Below, piece after piece: positions 34,002-42,706 of a stretch of 64,000 bases of DNA. Source of the DNA: Igneacidithiobacillus sp041146875 (lineage in GTDB: Bacteria; Pseudomonadota; Gammaproteobacteria; Acidithiobacillales; Acidithiobacillaceae). The position numbers and the translations under genes were made by a program. The notes under the pieces were generated by a model that saw nothing but the letters and a program-made list of their open reading frames with translations, was not told where the DNA came from and ran no database searches. The stretch lies in NCBI RefSeq assembly GCF_041146875.1, contig NZ_JBFRXP010000005.1, positions 95,048 through 159,047 of the forward strand. Reading direction: 5' to 3'. Each line of letters starts with the position of its first letter. The first letter of the stretch is position 1.

Positions 34002-35573
34002 ATGCGTGATCTGCTGGGGTATGCCTTTCTGCGGGAGCACCTGAACTTGCACGTACTTCCTGTGCAGGCTCCAGCTTTTCTTGCGCCGTCCGCGAGAGAA
34101 ATTCGGGAGACTGTTGCGGGAAAGAGTATTCCGCCTTGGGTAGCGCCAAAATCCGAAGATCCGCTGGAACACTTGCAGTTTGCCATCAAGCACGAGGGGA
34201 TCGACCTGTCGGTGTTGTCGCAAGCGATCCGGAAGATTGCGCCGGCAAGTTTACGTGATGCCTTGCGAGAGAAGCCAAACAGCCGCCCGTTGCGGATTCT
34301 GGGTTTGTTGTGGGAACACTGTACCCGGGAGAAGATGACGGACATTCCGCCAGTCACCACATCCTCTGCGCCCTTGTTTGATCCGGGACGATACCTTGTC
34401 GCCGATCCGGAAAGGCCATCCAACCGCTGGCGCATCCAGCAAAATGGATTGGGTACGCTGGATTATCTCGTTACCGTTCGTCTGACGCCGGAAATTCAGT
34501 CGTTGTTGCAACGAGACTTGCTGCAGGAAGTTCGGGATGCACTGGCAAACATGAATCCGGTTTTGCTGGAGCGCACGGTTTCCTGGGCATACCTGAGTGA
34601 CACGAAACATTCGTTTGCCATTGAACGGGAGCGGCTGCCAGAGCCAAAATCCCTGGCGTATGCGCAACTGTTGTGGGCCTCCCTGCAGAAGCCGTTGGCC
34701 CCCTGGTCTGAGGATGCCCTTTGCGCTTTGCAATCGGGGTTGCTGAACCATCCCATGGATCGGGCAACTGGGTGGCGAACTGGGCAAAACTGGTTGCAGA
34801 ACGGGCTGCGCGGGGCTTTGGGAGTCCAGTACGTCCCGCCGGGTCCAGAATATCTGCCCAGGCTGATGCAGGACATCGGGGTTCTGGCGGATACTCTGGG
34901 GAATCGTACCGATCCATTGGTGGCCGCTTCCATTGTTTCTTTTGCTTTTGTCTACGCGCATCCTTTTTGGGATGGCAATGGCAGAATATCCAGGTATCTG
35001 TTTCATCGGACGCTGGCGCAATCGGAAGCTCTGGAGAAAGGGTGGATTCTCCCGGTTTCCATTGCCATGGAGCGTAACGAAAACCGGTATTTGTCAGCAC
35101 TGCAAAGTTTTTCCGCGCCTTCGAGGGGGATGTGGGAAGTTTGCTGGATTGACGGGGATCAGTTCTCTTTCCGGTTTTTGGCAGAAGATGACTCGTTGTA
35201 TCGGTATTGGGATGCGACGAAGGCCGTGCAGTTTGGCCTGGAGATGGGACAAGAGTCCTGGGATCATGACCTGTTGTCGGAAGCGCGATTTTTGTCCAGG
35301 TATGACGCTATGGAGAAGGTTGTCAGGGAGCAGATAGACCTGCGTCAGTCAGTGCAATCTTTTCTGATCCGGCATTGTCTGGAGCAAAACGGCAGGATCT
35401 CCAACAATCGAAGAAAGCAGTTTTCCGGTCAGGTTCCAGAAGAGGCGTTCGCGGTGATCGAACAAGCGTGGCGAGAGACGGGATCCGATGCACTCTGCTC
35501 TCCAGAGATGCAGCCATCGGCTGAAGGCGAAGAGGATGTTAAAATAAGGAACGTGACTCCATGTTGCGAGTAG
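34002..35573 (+). CDS. Fic-domain protein (AMPylase-type)
   Basis: 523 residues from ATG 34002; a further upstream start at 33933 overlaps the previous gene and adds Cys/Phe-rich sequence that does not look native. The Fic core carries HPFWDGNGRISRYLFH, a complete HxFx(D/E)GNGRxxR active site. The earlier TKHSFAIERERLP stretch fits the SxxxE inhibitory helix of class II Fic proteins, whose Glu blocks ATP. A winged-helix-like C-terminal segment follows. Fic enzymes transfer AMP or other groups to proteins. This gene has no separate antitoxin, in line with an internal inhibitory helix. No good Shine-Dalgarno is seen. Confidence 0.88.
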   Translation: MRDLLGYAFLREHLNLHVLPVQAPAFLAPSAREIRETVAGKSIPPWVAPKSEDPLEHLQFAIKHEGIDLSVLSQAIRKIAPASLRDALREKPNSRPLRILGLLWEHCTREKMTDIPPVTTSSAPLFDPGRYLVADPERPSNRWRIQQNGLGTLDYLVTVRLTPEIQSLLQRDLLQEVRDALANMNPVLLERTVSWAYLSDTKHSFAIERERLPEPKSLAYAQLLWASLQKPLAPWSEDALCALQSGLLNHPMDRATGWRTGQNWLQNGLRGALGVQYVPPGPEYLPRLMQDIGVLADTLGNRTDPLVAASIVSFAFVYAHPFWDGNGRISRYLFHRTLAQSEALEKGWILPVSIAMERNENRYLSALQSFSAPSRGMWEVCWIDGDQFSFRFLAEDDSLYRYWDATKAVQFGLEMGQESWDHDLLSEARFLSRYDAMEKVVREQIDLRQSVQSFLIRHCLEQNGRISNNRRKQFSGQVPEEAFAVIEQAWRETGSDALCSPEMQPSAEGEEDVKIRNVTPCCE

Positions 35574-35617
35574 GTAAACGCATATCTGTCACCGCGGGAG
35601 TGGGCAGCGGGTTGCGA

Positions 35618-35646
35618 TTGACATGCGCAACAAGTAACGCTATATT
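35618..35646 (+). promoter_or_regulatory. Sigma-70 promoter with TAACGC block
   Basis: TTGACA 35618-35623, 17-bp spacer ending AGTAACGC, TATATT 35641-35646. Nearly identical in build to the leftward promoter at 47552-47580. Confidence 0.9.
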
Positions 35647-35680
35647 ATATATGAAACAATCCTGAAAGGAGAAATCAACC

Positions 35681-36226
35681 ATGCCGGAATATCAGTATGA
35701 CATCGATTTGGACCTGCCGGCGACGCTGAAGCGCCGGGTGGCGCGGGAAACCGGCGTGATTGGGTTGGGGATATCCATGGTAACGGACGCCATGGATATG
35801 GCGGTCAAGTATGGTATCCGGCACGGCGGTTCGGTATGGGACATTTCCTTGAGCGCGGAACTCGTGGAGCGTCTGGGCCTGGGGGCGGTAATCGACGCCA
35901 CGGATGGTTATTTCCGGCTGTATGCCTTTTCGGTGGATCCTTACAATGCGACTTTCGTTTGCCAGACCGGCGATGACGATCTGATGAGTGCTGATGAGGC
36001 TGGAATCGCAGAATATCGGGGAAGCCATGAACCGTTCCCGGAAGATGCGCTTCAATTGCCGTCGCAGTTGCAACACTGGGAAGTCAATAGTGCCGTGGAT
36101 GATGATTCGTGGATGGATTATATCGACGCATGGATCAATCAGCGGGTCAAGGAACTGTGGCCAGCGCACATGGAACGGGTGGCGAACGGCTTCTGGTCGT
36201 TCTTGATGCGGTTGGCGGCATTTTAG
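35681..36226 (+). CDS. Hypothetical protein
   Basis: 181 residues with a strong ribosome site (AAAGGAGAAA). N-terminal YDIDLDLPATLKRRVARETGV could be a small helix-turn-helix-like dimerisation unit; the rest is acidic with a Trp-rich C-terminus (WMDYIDAWINQRVKELWPAHM). No family recognised. First gene of a run of small genes to 37073. Confidence 0.65.
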   Translation: MPEYQYDIDLDLPATLKRRVARETGVIGLGISMVTDAMDMAVKYGIRHGGSVWDISLSAELVERLGLGAVIDATDGYFRLYAFSVDPYNATFVCQTGDDDLMSADEAGIAEYRGSHEPFPEDALQLPSQLQHWEVNSAVDDDSWMDYIDAWINQRVKELWPAHMERVANGFWSFLMRLAAF

Positions 36227-36244
36227 GAACGTACACCTGAACCG

Positions 36245-36385
36245 GTGGCGGTCAGCATCGCAACCCAGGAGGAGATATGGGCCGGAATGTGCAAGGCGGA
36301 AGCCGAATCGCTGGCGTTTTATCAGAATGCGGCAGAGCGCCAGCGTCAGAAACTGGCGGACATCTCCATGCGATATCGCCGGTGA
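36245..36385 (+). CDS. Small helical protein (46 aa)
   Basis: GTG 36245 to TGA 36385, encoding a plausible single helix (TQEEIWAGMCKAEAESLAFYQNAAERQRQKLA). Its third positions are more G/C-rich than those of the alternative frame that starts at ATG 36277. It ends TGATG, overlapping the next gene. The strong AGGAGG at 36267 instead favours ATG 36277 in the other frame, so the choice is uncertain. Confidence 0.4.
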   Translation: MAVSIATQEEIWAGMCKAEAESLAFYQNAAERQRQKLADISMRYRR

Positions 36386-36852
36386 TGTTACCTGAAAGTC
36401 CGGATCTGTCCGCCCCTCTTTCGGAGTGGGTGGACGCCTGGGCTGCGTGGCATGCACATTTCCTGGCGATGACGCGCGGGGATTTTTTGGGCAAGGAATG
36501 GTCCCGAAAGATGGTCAAGGCCACCTTGCTTCCCGTGGATATCCATCCCCGCCTGGCAGAGATTCAGCGGCTGGCGGAAGACGTGGATCTCGTTCGATGT
36601 CCGCCCGCACAGGATCTGCAGGATGGGGGCGTTGCGCCACCGGTTGCCTTAGGTGTTACCGGCAATGGGAAAACGCCACCAATGGAGGAAACCTCCTCAC
36701 CGGTGGACTCCGCTGGTCTGGAGGAACCTGACTGGCTTTCGGAAGACCCGGAAGAAAAGGTGCCGCCAGAGGTTCCCCGCATCCCGGAAGCGGTAGACAG
36801 AAAAGCGCAGCAGGAGCCATCCGGCAACGGTGAGATAGAGTTGTTCTGGTAA
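36385..36852 (+). CDS. Hypothetical protein with acidic C-terminus
   Basis: 155 residues from ATG 36385; an in-frame ATG at 36277 with a close AGGAGG would add 36 residues of less protein-like sequence. The N-terminal 70 residues are helical with several Trp (EWVDAWAAWHAHFLAMTRGDFLGKEWSRKMV). The remainder is Pro/Glu-rich and probably disordered. No family recognised. Confidence 0.55.
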   Translation: MLPESPDLSAPLSEWVDAWAAWHAHFLAMTRGDFLGKEWSRKMVKATLLPVDIHPRLAEIQRLAEDVDLVRCPPAQDLQDGGVAPPVALGVTGNGKTPPMEETSSPVDSAGLEEPDWLSEDPEEKVPPEVPRIPEAVDRKAQQEPSGNGEIELFW

Positions 36853-36866
36853 CAGGAGAATGTTTG

Positions 36867-37073
36867 ATGTCTGTAACCCGCAAGGATTCTCCGTGTCGCG
36901 GATTCTGCACTACCGCCCTGGGCGATGATGTATGTAAATCCTGTGGACGGACTTTTGAGGAGGTCACCTTCTGGAACCAGTTCAGTGAGGAGCAGAAGCA
37001 GGCGGTCTGGCAGCGTCTGGAGAAAGCGGGCGACAATCCGGGAACCGGACCTTCTCCGGCGGAAACCGCCTGA
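36867..37073 (+). CDS. DUF1289-family protein
   Basis: 68 residues with ribosome site CAGGAG. The cysteine pattern SPCRGFCTTALGDDVCKSCGRTFEEV followed by WNQFSEEQKQAVWQRL is the DUF1289 signature, with four Cys probably binding a metal. Function of the family is not established; chromosomal members are widespread in proteobacteria. Confidence 0.85.
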   Translation: MSVTRKDSPCRGFCTTALGDDVCKSCGRTFEEVTFWNQFSEEQKQAVWQRLEKAGDNPGTGPSPAETA

Positions 37074-37124
37074 AGAAATATACTGGGATATCGCGCTTGT
37101 GCGACGATACAGGGGAGATTGAAA

Positions 37125-38000
37125 ATGTGGCTTTTTGCTCTGATCGTTTTGGTAATCTGTATGGAATCTGGCAGGGCCGGTGTTTGGGTGGCGCTGATTG
37201 CCGGGGTTGTCTTTCTGTTATCTCTCATTTCCACGGGGTCCGGAATGGTTTGGCCTTGGCCGTCCAAGGAAAGTCCGGATGCGAAGGAAAGTCCGGATGC
37301 GAAGGAAAGTCCGGATGTGTGGGCGGACTCGGATGCTGAGCCATCGTGGAAGTACCTGATTCACGCCCGAACACTCGCGGAGCAGTGGACTTTGGACCGC
37401 TGGGGTACGAAAAAGGCGGCAGCTTTGGCTGGCTGGATTGGATTGGGCCTCGCATTCCTGTCATTGCTGGCGTTTCTGACCTTTGAGGCAGAGGCCCTGT
37501 TTCCGGAAAGTACATGGCCGCGTACCGTGGTGGACTGGCTTTTGTGGTTATTGTTGGCGGTGGGCTTCCTGCTCTTTCTTTTTTCCGTTTTTCAGGTGCC
37601 GCAGGAAATCAGGGTTCCCATCAAATCTGCTCAGGAGGTCATTCAAGAAGATCTACACGGAGAAATAGTTTTACTCGGGGAGTGGCGAACTCTTTGCGGA
37701 AACACCCCTCTGCCGTTCTCGTTTTGGCGATACCTGAGACTGCTGTTGCCTGCGGCGGGATGGGCATATCACCACTTTTATCCAGATGGGCAACCTGCCG
37801 CATTGGCAGCGATCGTCGGGCTTGCCATGGCCTATTTTGCTTGGGTCATGGTGGATGTCTCTTTTGACCTGTTGGCAGCGGCGAATGGCGTGAAAATCTG
37901 TCCCTGCCGGTCTCCCTATCTCGCTCGTCTGGTATGGGAAGCCCAGTTTCTGAGCCAGCGGCATAAGCCGTTCAAGGTATTGTCTGCCATCGGCATCTAG
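37125..38000 (+). CDS. Multi-pass membrane protein with KESPDA repeats
   Basis: 291 residues. Two transmembrane helices at the N-terminus (ALIVLVICM and GVWVALIAGVVFLLSLI), then a soluble segment with three tandem KESPDA/V hexapeptides, then at least three further hydrophobic helices (AALAGWIGLGLAFLSLLAFL, WLLWLLLAVGFLLFLFSVF, ALAAIVGLAMAYFAWVMV). No enzyme motif or known transfer-protein family was recognised. It lies just before the remnant of a VirB11-type ATPase, so a link to an old secretion locus is possible. Confidence 0.6.
   Translation: MWLFALIVLVICMESGRAGVWVALIAGVVFLLSLISTGSGMVWPWPSKESPDAKESPDAKESPDVWADSDAEPSWKYLIHARTLAEQWTLDRWGTKKAAALAGWIGLGLAFLSLLAFLTFEAEALFPESTWPRTVVDWLLWLLLAVGFLLFLFSVFQVPQEIRVPIKSAQEVIQEDLHGEIVLLGEWRTLCGNTPLPFSFWRYLRLLLPAAGWAYHHFYPDGQPAALAAIVGLAMAYFAWVMVDVSFDLLAAANGVKICPCRSPYLARLVWEAQFLSQRHKPFKVLSAIGI
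37266..37319 (+). repeat. Three tandem 18-bp repeats
   Basis: AAGGAAAGTCCGGATGCG repeated at 37266, 37284 and 37302 (last copy with one change), encoding KESPDA, KESPDA, KESPDV. Confidence 0.9.
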
Positions 38001-38006
38001 TCCGGT

Positions 38007-38148
38007 CGCTTTATCAGGATTCTGGTGGGCGAGGTCCGCGACACAGAGCTTGATTCGGGAAGCTGTGGACGTGGTGATCCAGATCGCCCGAGATCCGGAA
38101 CATCCAGCGGGACGGCGGATTGGCGAAATTTATACGGCCACTATGTAG
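38007..38148 (+). pseudogene. VirB11/TrbB-type secretion ATPase, internal-deletion fossil
   Basis: One frame encodes FIRILVGEVRDTE (38010-38048), the Walker B/His-box region of VirB11-like ATPases. Immediately after, another frame encodes LIREAVDVVIQIARDPEHPAGRRIGEIYTATM (shown here in pieces: 38050-38148), which is the C-terminal strand-helix of the same family with the conserved RR(V/I)xEI. About 50 residues that should separate them are missing and the frame has shifted, and everything N-terminal is gone. Confidence 0.65.
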
Positions 38149-38186
38149 AGACGTGGTTCGTGGTTTCCGATAAGTGAGGTGTTCCA

Positions 38187-38765
38187 GTGACGATTCTGTT
38201 ATCCCGATTGAATGACCTTATGCCAGAGGGTACGACAGTTATTCAAACAGCAGTGCTGGCCGTCCTTTTCACCTTTGCCGTCTATGTGGTTGAGGTTCGT
38301 GTAACCTACAGGCTTTTGCGTCTTTGCAAACTGGAAGAGAACGATCTGGATTTTTTTGTTACGGCAATGTTTACTATGATGTGGCCGGGATTGTTGTTGT
38401 CGCTGGCGTTGATGTTGGGTAGTGCGCATTGGTATGAAGCGACTCCCTTTGCGCTGTTTATGGTTGTCCCATTAGTGGTGCTGCTCATCATCGTTGTCCT
38501 TGATCGGTTTGATGACCGACAAGCCCCCTGCGCCCGTTCTCCCGGCGCCAGCCAGGCATCCTCTGGACGTTGTCGGGAAACAGGTGAAGAAAATATGCTG
38601 GAACTCGTTGGGCACGGGCAACCTCCGGCGATGCAATCCGGGCGCCGTGTCTTGTGCTGTTGCGAAAAAGAACGCCATATCGTACACTATAGAGGTCTTG
38701 TTATCAGGAGTTTTCGTTTCGTATGGCAGAAGAAATCAAGGCGCCACGATTTGACGGGAAGGTGA
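38187..38765 (+). CDS. Small membrane protein, C-terminus uncertain
   Basis: GTG start with GAGGTGTT upstream. Residues 15-110 hold three hydrophobic helices (TAVLAVLFTFAVYVVEV, AMFTMMWPGLLLSLALMLG, PFALFMVVPLVVLLIIVVL). Past residue 110 the frame becomes Cys/Arg/Ser-rich and overlaps the promoter and first codons of the next gene, so a frameshift or degraded 3' end is likely. Another frame (PPAPVLPAPARHPLDVVGK, from 38518) reads more naturally there. Function unknown. Confidence 0.5.
   Translation: MTILLSRLNDLMPEGTTVIQTAVLAVLFTFAVYVVEVRVTYRLLRLCKLEENDLDFFVTAMFTMMWPGLLLSLALMLGSAHWYEATPFALFMVVPLVVLLIIVVLDRFDDRQAPCARSPGASQASSGRCRETGEENMLELVGHGQPPAMQSGRRVLCCCEKERHIVHYRGLVIRSFRFVWQKKSRRHDLTGR
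38660..38688 (+). promoter_or_regulatory. Promoter of the 38723 gene with AACGCCATAT block
   Basis: TTGCGA 38660-38665, 17-bp spacer containing GAACGCCATAT, TACACT 38683-38688. Confidence 0.6.
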
Positions 38766-39592
38766 TTGGCGGGCTGTTTGAGAAGGTGCCGCCGATCTGC
38801 CGTCGTGGGGAAGAACCGCCGCCACGCCCGGCGAACAGTTGGGCCGTGTTATTGGGCAATTCTTCCGGTTCCACCACGGAACGGAAGCGTGCAACAGGAA
38901 ACCGGAAAAAGGAGAAAGCGGTCATGCAAGAAAAAGCCTCCTACGCTTCCACGGGTTTGACGCGGGAGATTCTGGAACTCATTCATGACCAGAAGAAAAT
39001 TTCATTTTCTGCATTGCTGGAACATTTTCAGGGACGTTTCAGCCGCAAGCAGTTGATGGACGGACTGGCAAAGGCTGTCGCCAAAAACCTGCTGCGCAAG
39101 ACGGACGATCATCCGATTCCCGACAGCGTCTTTGTCCTGGGCAATGCTGGAAAAGTCCGGTTTTTCTCACAGGAAGAAGCAGCGGAAAGCCAGAGCCTGC
39201 CAGCGGCGGACTCTTGCGGACGGAAAGACGAGCCTCCGGTATCCGGGGAAACCGTTGAGGAAGCCCAGACGCCTGCCGTCAGCCCGGAAATCGCGCAGGT
39301 CACGGAATCCCAGCAGGTTCTGGCGGAAATTCAGGGCCTGCGGAAGGAATTTGCGGAACAGTCGGGGGGCATGCTGCATCTCCTGTTGCGGTTGTTATCC
39401 CTGCAGGAAAAACAGCAGGAAGACCGGATTGCGATGCTGGCGGACATTCGGGAAGTACGGGAAAGCATCCAGCGCGTCGAAACCGAAATGTCCGGGATCA
39501 ACCAGAAGCTGCGGGGCCAGGAAAACATGGAAAAGGTGCGGGGATTCCTTCGGCAAATGACCGGAATTCTGGAACAGTCCTCTCTGGGCTGA
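38723..39592 (+). CDS. Hypothetical protein with winged-helix-like and coiled-coil parts
   Basis: 289 residues. The N-terminal 65 are basic and probably disordered. Residues 75-130 (REILELIHDQKKISFSALLEHFQGRFSRKQLMDGLAKAVAKNLLRK) look like a small winged helix. Residues 200-285 are a coiled coil (LAEIQGLRKEFAEQ, IREVRESIQRVETEMSGINQKLRG). This domain order recalls plasmid regulators or partition accessory proteins of the KfrA type, but no direct match is claimed. Has its own promoter bearing the element's common block. Confidence 0.6.
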   Translation: MAEEIKAPRFDGKVIGGLFEKVPPICRRGEEPPPRPANSWAVLLGNSSGSTTERKRATGNRKKEKAVMQEKASYASTGLTREILELIHDQKKISFSALLEHFQGRFSRKQLMDGLAKAVAKNLLRKTDDHPIPDSVFVLGNAGKVRFFSQEEAAESQSLPAADSCGRKDEPPVSGETVEEAQTPAVSPEIAQVTESQQVLAEIQGLRKEFAEQSGGMLHLLLRLLSLQEKQQEDRIAMLADIREVRESIQRVETEMSGINQKLRGQENMEKVRGFLRQMTGILEQSSLG

Positions 39593-39664
39593 ACTGTCCA
39601 GGCTCTTCAGGCACCGATTTCTCCAGCCGCAATTCCACAGCGCATCAGTTCGGTTATTTCCCCC

Positions 39665-40108
39665 TCAGTCCGTATTCCCCTGTTGGTTGACCAGTAGGGG
39701 AAGGTGATCCACCTGAACGGTCCCCGTAGCATGCCAATGCAGAGGTTGCCCGGTGAGAAATTTCCAGGACAGGGAGAACAGCCGTTCTGCCGGGACCAGG
39801 ACCGTCACCGGAAAATCCATCACATGATGGGCAGGGAACACCAGTGAAGACAGGTGCGCCTTGCCGAAGGGGGCATGGTCCACACGCAGGTCCAGCACTC
39901 CGTACTCCAGGTGAATGGGGTGGGCTTCAGGGTTCTTTCCCTGCATCTTCAGATGAACGGCGACCATGCCGTTTTCCTGTGTCTGGCCCAGTGTGGCTCC
40001 CAGACAGGAGAATTGCGGAGAAGCCTGCGCGATCTCTGGTCCCATCAGGGAAAAAACGAGAATTACGCGACCGAGAAAAATACGGATCTTTTTGACCTTT
40101 TGAGGCAT
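39665..40108 (-). CDS. Exported WHy/LEA14-like protein
   Basis: 147 residues from ATG 40108; an in-frame TTG at 40195 would sit at the promoter's start point and is not favoured. Residues 1-26 are a signal peptide (KKIRIFLGRVILVFSLMGPEIAQA). The body, with YGVLDLRVDHAPFGKAHLSS, MDFPVTVLVPAERL and WHATGTVQVDHLPL, has the beta-sandwich pattern of the Water-stress/Hypersensitive (LEA2) domain seen in bacterial lipoproteins and periplasmic proteins. Function unknown. Divergent from the UvrD gene, with shared regulatory DNA between them. Confidence 0.6.
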   Translation of the reverse strand: MPQKVKKIRIFLGRVILVFSLMGPEIAQASPQFSCLGATLGQTQENGMVAVHLKMQGKNPEAHPIHLEYGVLDLRVDHAPFGKAHLSSLVFPAHHVMDFPVTVLVPAERLFSLSWKFLTGQPLHWHATGTVQVDHLPLLVNQQGNTD

Positions 40109-40200
40109 GACAGTCTGGTTTTTCCTGTTTGCTTTGCTGTTTGACCTGGATCGCTGAAATCTGGTTCCTGCGGAACCCTGCTGGTTGATTCGCAATCAGA

Positions 40201-40301
40201 CGGTATACGGTATAGTATGGCGTTAGTATACAGGTTTTCCGCGAGAAAGGCAACCGTGAACGGTTTCTGGAAGTTTCGGAAAAAACGCCAATCGGTATAG
40301 T
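40201..40301. promoter_or_regulatory. Divergent promoters with multiple TAACGC/-10 blocks
   Basis: Leftward: TAACGC followed by CATACTATACC (minus strand of 40209-40226). Rightward: CGGTATAGT at 40208-40216 and AACGCCAATCGG before TATAGT 40296-40301, the last being about 28 bp upstream of the UvrD start. Repetition of GGTATA(C/G) suggests several overlapping sites. Confidence 0.6.
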
Positions 40302-40328
40302 ATTGGGGTAATGCAAGGAGATTCGGAC

Positions 40329-42692
40329 ATGCTCAACTCGCAACAGAAAGCCGCAGTCACTTCCTGGCTGAACGAGGATGCGCAAATCATCGCCGGCGCG
40401 GGAAGCGGGAAAACCACCGTTTTGACGCAACGGATCGCCTACCTGGTACAAAACGGGGTGCAACCCTGGAAGATCCTGGCGGTGACGTTCACCAACAAGG
40501 CTGCGCAGGAGATGCGCAACCGTCTCTTTGATCTGCTGGGGGAAGATGCCGCCAGGCGGATTCAGATGGGCACCTTTCATGCGCTGGGGCGCCGGATCCT
40601 CTTGCGACACCGGGAGGAAATGGGATTACCGCCGACCTTGTCCATCCTCGACCGCAAGGAACAGGAAGGATTGCTCTTGCGGGTCGTGCAGAGACTGTAT
40701 GGCGAGAACGACAGCCGGTTGCTGGAGAAGCGCCTGGGCGAGGCGAGAAAAACGCCGGAGAACCGTAAGCGCCTGCAGCGGCAGCGACAGACGGAACGGG
40801 ACTTAGCAGGGTTCGCCCTGCGCAAGATCGGTGGCTGGAAACAGGCGGGAAAGTATCCTCCGCCGGACCCGATTCCCGGCAACGTCAAGGCGGATGTGCG
40901 GCAGGCCCTCGCCATATACGGGCAGTACGAGAAGGAGAAGGCCCGTCTGGGCCTTTTCGATTTCGACGACCTCATCACTCGTGTCAACACCCTGTTTCAG
41001 GACCGCCCCGATCTGTTGCAAAAGGAACGGGGGCGTATCCAGCATCTGCTGGTAGATGAATTTCAGGATGTGAATGCCGAGCAGGTCCGCTGGATCTCCC
41101 TGTTGGCCGGGTCATCTGCAGATGGCGCGCAGGCACGGCTGTTTCTGGTTGGGGATGAAGATCAGTCCATCTATGGCTGGCGCGGCTCCCGTCCGGATCT
41201 GATGCGGGCCTTCGGGCGGGAACGAAAGATGGGCGTGTATCTGCTGGAGCATAACTACCGGTCTTCGCCGGTCATTCTGGAAGCAGCGAATGCCGTTATT
41301 CGCAACAATCCGGACCGGGAAGAAAAAGTGCTGCGCACGCAACGGGAGGACCGGCTACCCATTGGCGTGTTTCAGGGAGACACCGAGAAAGAGGAAGCTC
41401 GATGGGTTGCCAACCAGGTGGAATCGCTGGTCCGCAAGCGACGGGGGAGCCCATCCGGCATCGCGGTGTTGTACCGGGCGAAATCCGTTGCGCAAAAGAC
41501 CCTGCAGGAGCTGGTAAGTCGCGGCATTCCGGCCCGGATGGTGGGAGACACCAGTTTTCAGGAAACCGCGGAGGTCCGGGATGCCATGGCCTGGTTACGC
41601 TGCATCGACAACCCGGACAATGATGGCGCGCTGTTGCGCGCGCTGCAGCATCCACCCTCCGGTATCGGTCCCAAGGTAATTCAGGCCATGGAGGAGGAGT
41701 CCGACCTGCGCGGGGTTTCCTGTTGGGAAGCGTTGTGCCAGATGCCGTCGACTCCGGCGACAACGGCGTTCCTGGCGAAAGTGAACCGGCTCCGGGCAGA
41801 GAAGGACGAGATTCCTTTCCCGGACTTCGTGCAGGCGGTTCTGCAGCGCCCCTTGCTGGTTGGCGACAAACAAAAGCCGTCCTTATGGGATTGGACGGAA
41901 TCCCAGGAGAATGGCGAGGCGCGTATCGCGAATCTGGAAACCTTGTTGCAGGCGGCAGTCAATCAGGAAGCGCGCTGGGCGGAATCCTGCCTGGCCGGAC
42001 AGGATCCTTCCAGTGACGATGGGTTGGAAGAGAACGATCCCTTGCGGGAGTTCCTTTCCCAGGTGGCGCTGGCCGGAACCGACAGTGATGACCCGGATGT
42101 CCCGCATCAGGTGTCTTTTTTAACCATTCACAAGGCCAAGGGTCTGGAGTATCCGGTCGTGTTCGTGCTGGGCTGCAATGAGGGCATTTTCCCGTCCCGC
42201 AAGGATCAGGATCCGGATGGAGACTGTGAAAATCTGGAAGAGGAGCGTCGTCTGTTTTATGTCGCGACCACCCGCGCGAAGCAGGCCCTCTTCCTGACCG
42301 GTGCCCGCCAGCGGCAGACCTTCTCCGGGTATGACGGCGATTACCCGTTGACCAGGTTTCTGGAAGAAATACCGGAGGCCCTGCTGGAAAAGGACCGACC
42401 GGAGAGGCTCGTCGATGCGATACCGGAATCCGCGTTGGGCGCCTCGCCTGATGCGCGACCCATGGGGCAGGATCCGAAACAGACACGGGAGGCGCCGGGG
42501 AAGCGGTTGCCCTCTGACGGTGCCGGTTTTGCGGCATCCGTCGATGGACTGATGGAATCTGCGGATGTGCTGGATACCACTGTCCCGGACATGAAAAGCA
42601 TGCCTGGGTATCTGGATGAGATACCGTTTCTGGAAAATGCGCCGGAATGGATTTCGGAGGATAACGAAGAGTCGTTGTTTCTTGCCAACTAG
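40329..42692 (+). CDS. UvrD/Rep/PcrA-family superfamily 1A helicase
   Basis: 787 residues from ATG 40329 (AAGGAG 8 bp upstream, preferred over ATG 40311). Motifs: LNSQQKAAV (Q motif), Walker A IIAGAGSGKTTVLT, TFTNKAAQEM (Ia), DEFQDVNAEQ (II), VGDEDQSIYGWRG (III), ENFR-equivalent LLEHNYRSS (IV), HKAKGLEYPVVFVLG (V) and VATTRAKQALFL (VI). It translocates 3' to 5' on ssDNA. Plasmid copies can support rolling-circle replication or remove RecA filaments. The C-terminal 120 residues are acidic and variable. The next gene follows after 14 bp. Confidence 0.93.
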   Translation: MLNSQQKAAVTSWLNEDAQIIAGAGSGKTTVLTQRIAYLVQNGVQPWKILAVTFTNKAAQEMRNRLFDLLGEDAARRIQMGTFHALGRRILLRHREEMGLPPTLSILDRKEQEGLLLRVVQRLYGENDSRLLEKRLGEARKTPENRKRLQRQRQTERDLAGFALRKIGGWKQAGKYPPPDPIPGNVKADVRQALAIYGQYEKEKARLGLFDFDDLITRVNTLFQDRPDLLQKERGRIQHLLVDEFQDVNAEQVRWISLLAGSSADGAQARLFLVGDEDQSIYGWRGSRPDLMRAFGRERKMGVYLLEHNYRSSPVILEAANAVIRNNPDREEKVLRTQREDRLPIGVFQGDTEKEEARWVANQVESLVRKRRGSPSGIAVLYRAKSVAQKTLQELVSRGIPARMVGDTSFQETAEVRDAMAWLRCIDNPDNDGALLRALQHPPSGIGPKVIQAMEEESDLRGVSCWEALCQMPSTPATTAFLAKVNRLRAEKDEIPFPDFVQAVLQRPLLVGDKQKPSLWDWTESQENGEARIANLETLLQAAVNQEARWAESCLAGQDPSSDDGLEENDPLREFLSQVALAGTDSDDPDVPHQVSFLTIHKAKGLEYPVVFVLGCNEGIFPSRKDQDPDGDCENLEEERRLFYVATTRAKQALFLTGARQRQTFSGYDGDYPLTRFLEEIPEALLEKDRPERLVDAIPESALGASPDARPMGQDPKQTREAPGKRLPSDGAGFAASVDGLMESADVLDTTVPDMKSMPGYLDEIPFLENAPEWISEDNEESLFLAN

Positions 42693-42706
42693 AAAGGAGA
42701 AGCCCC

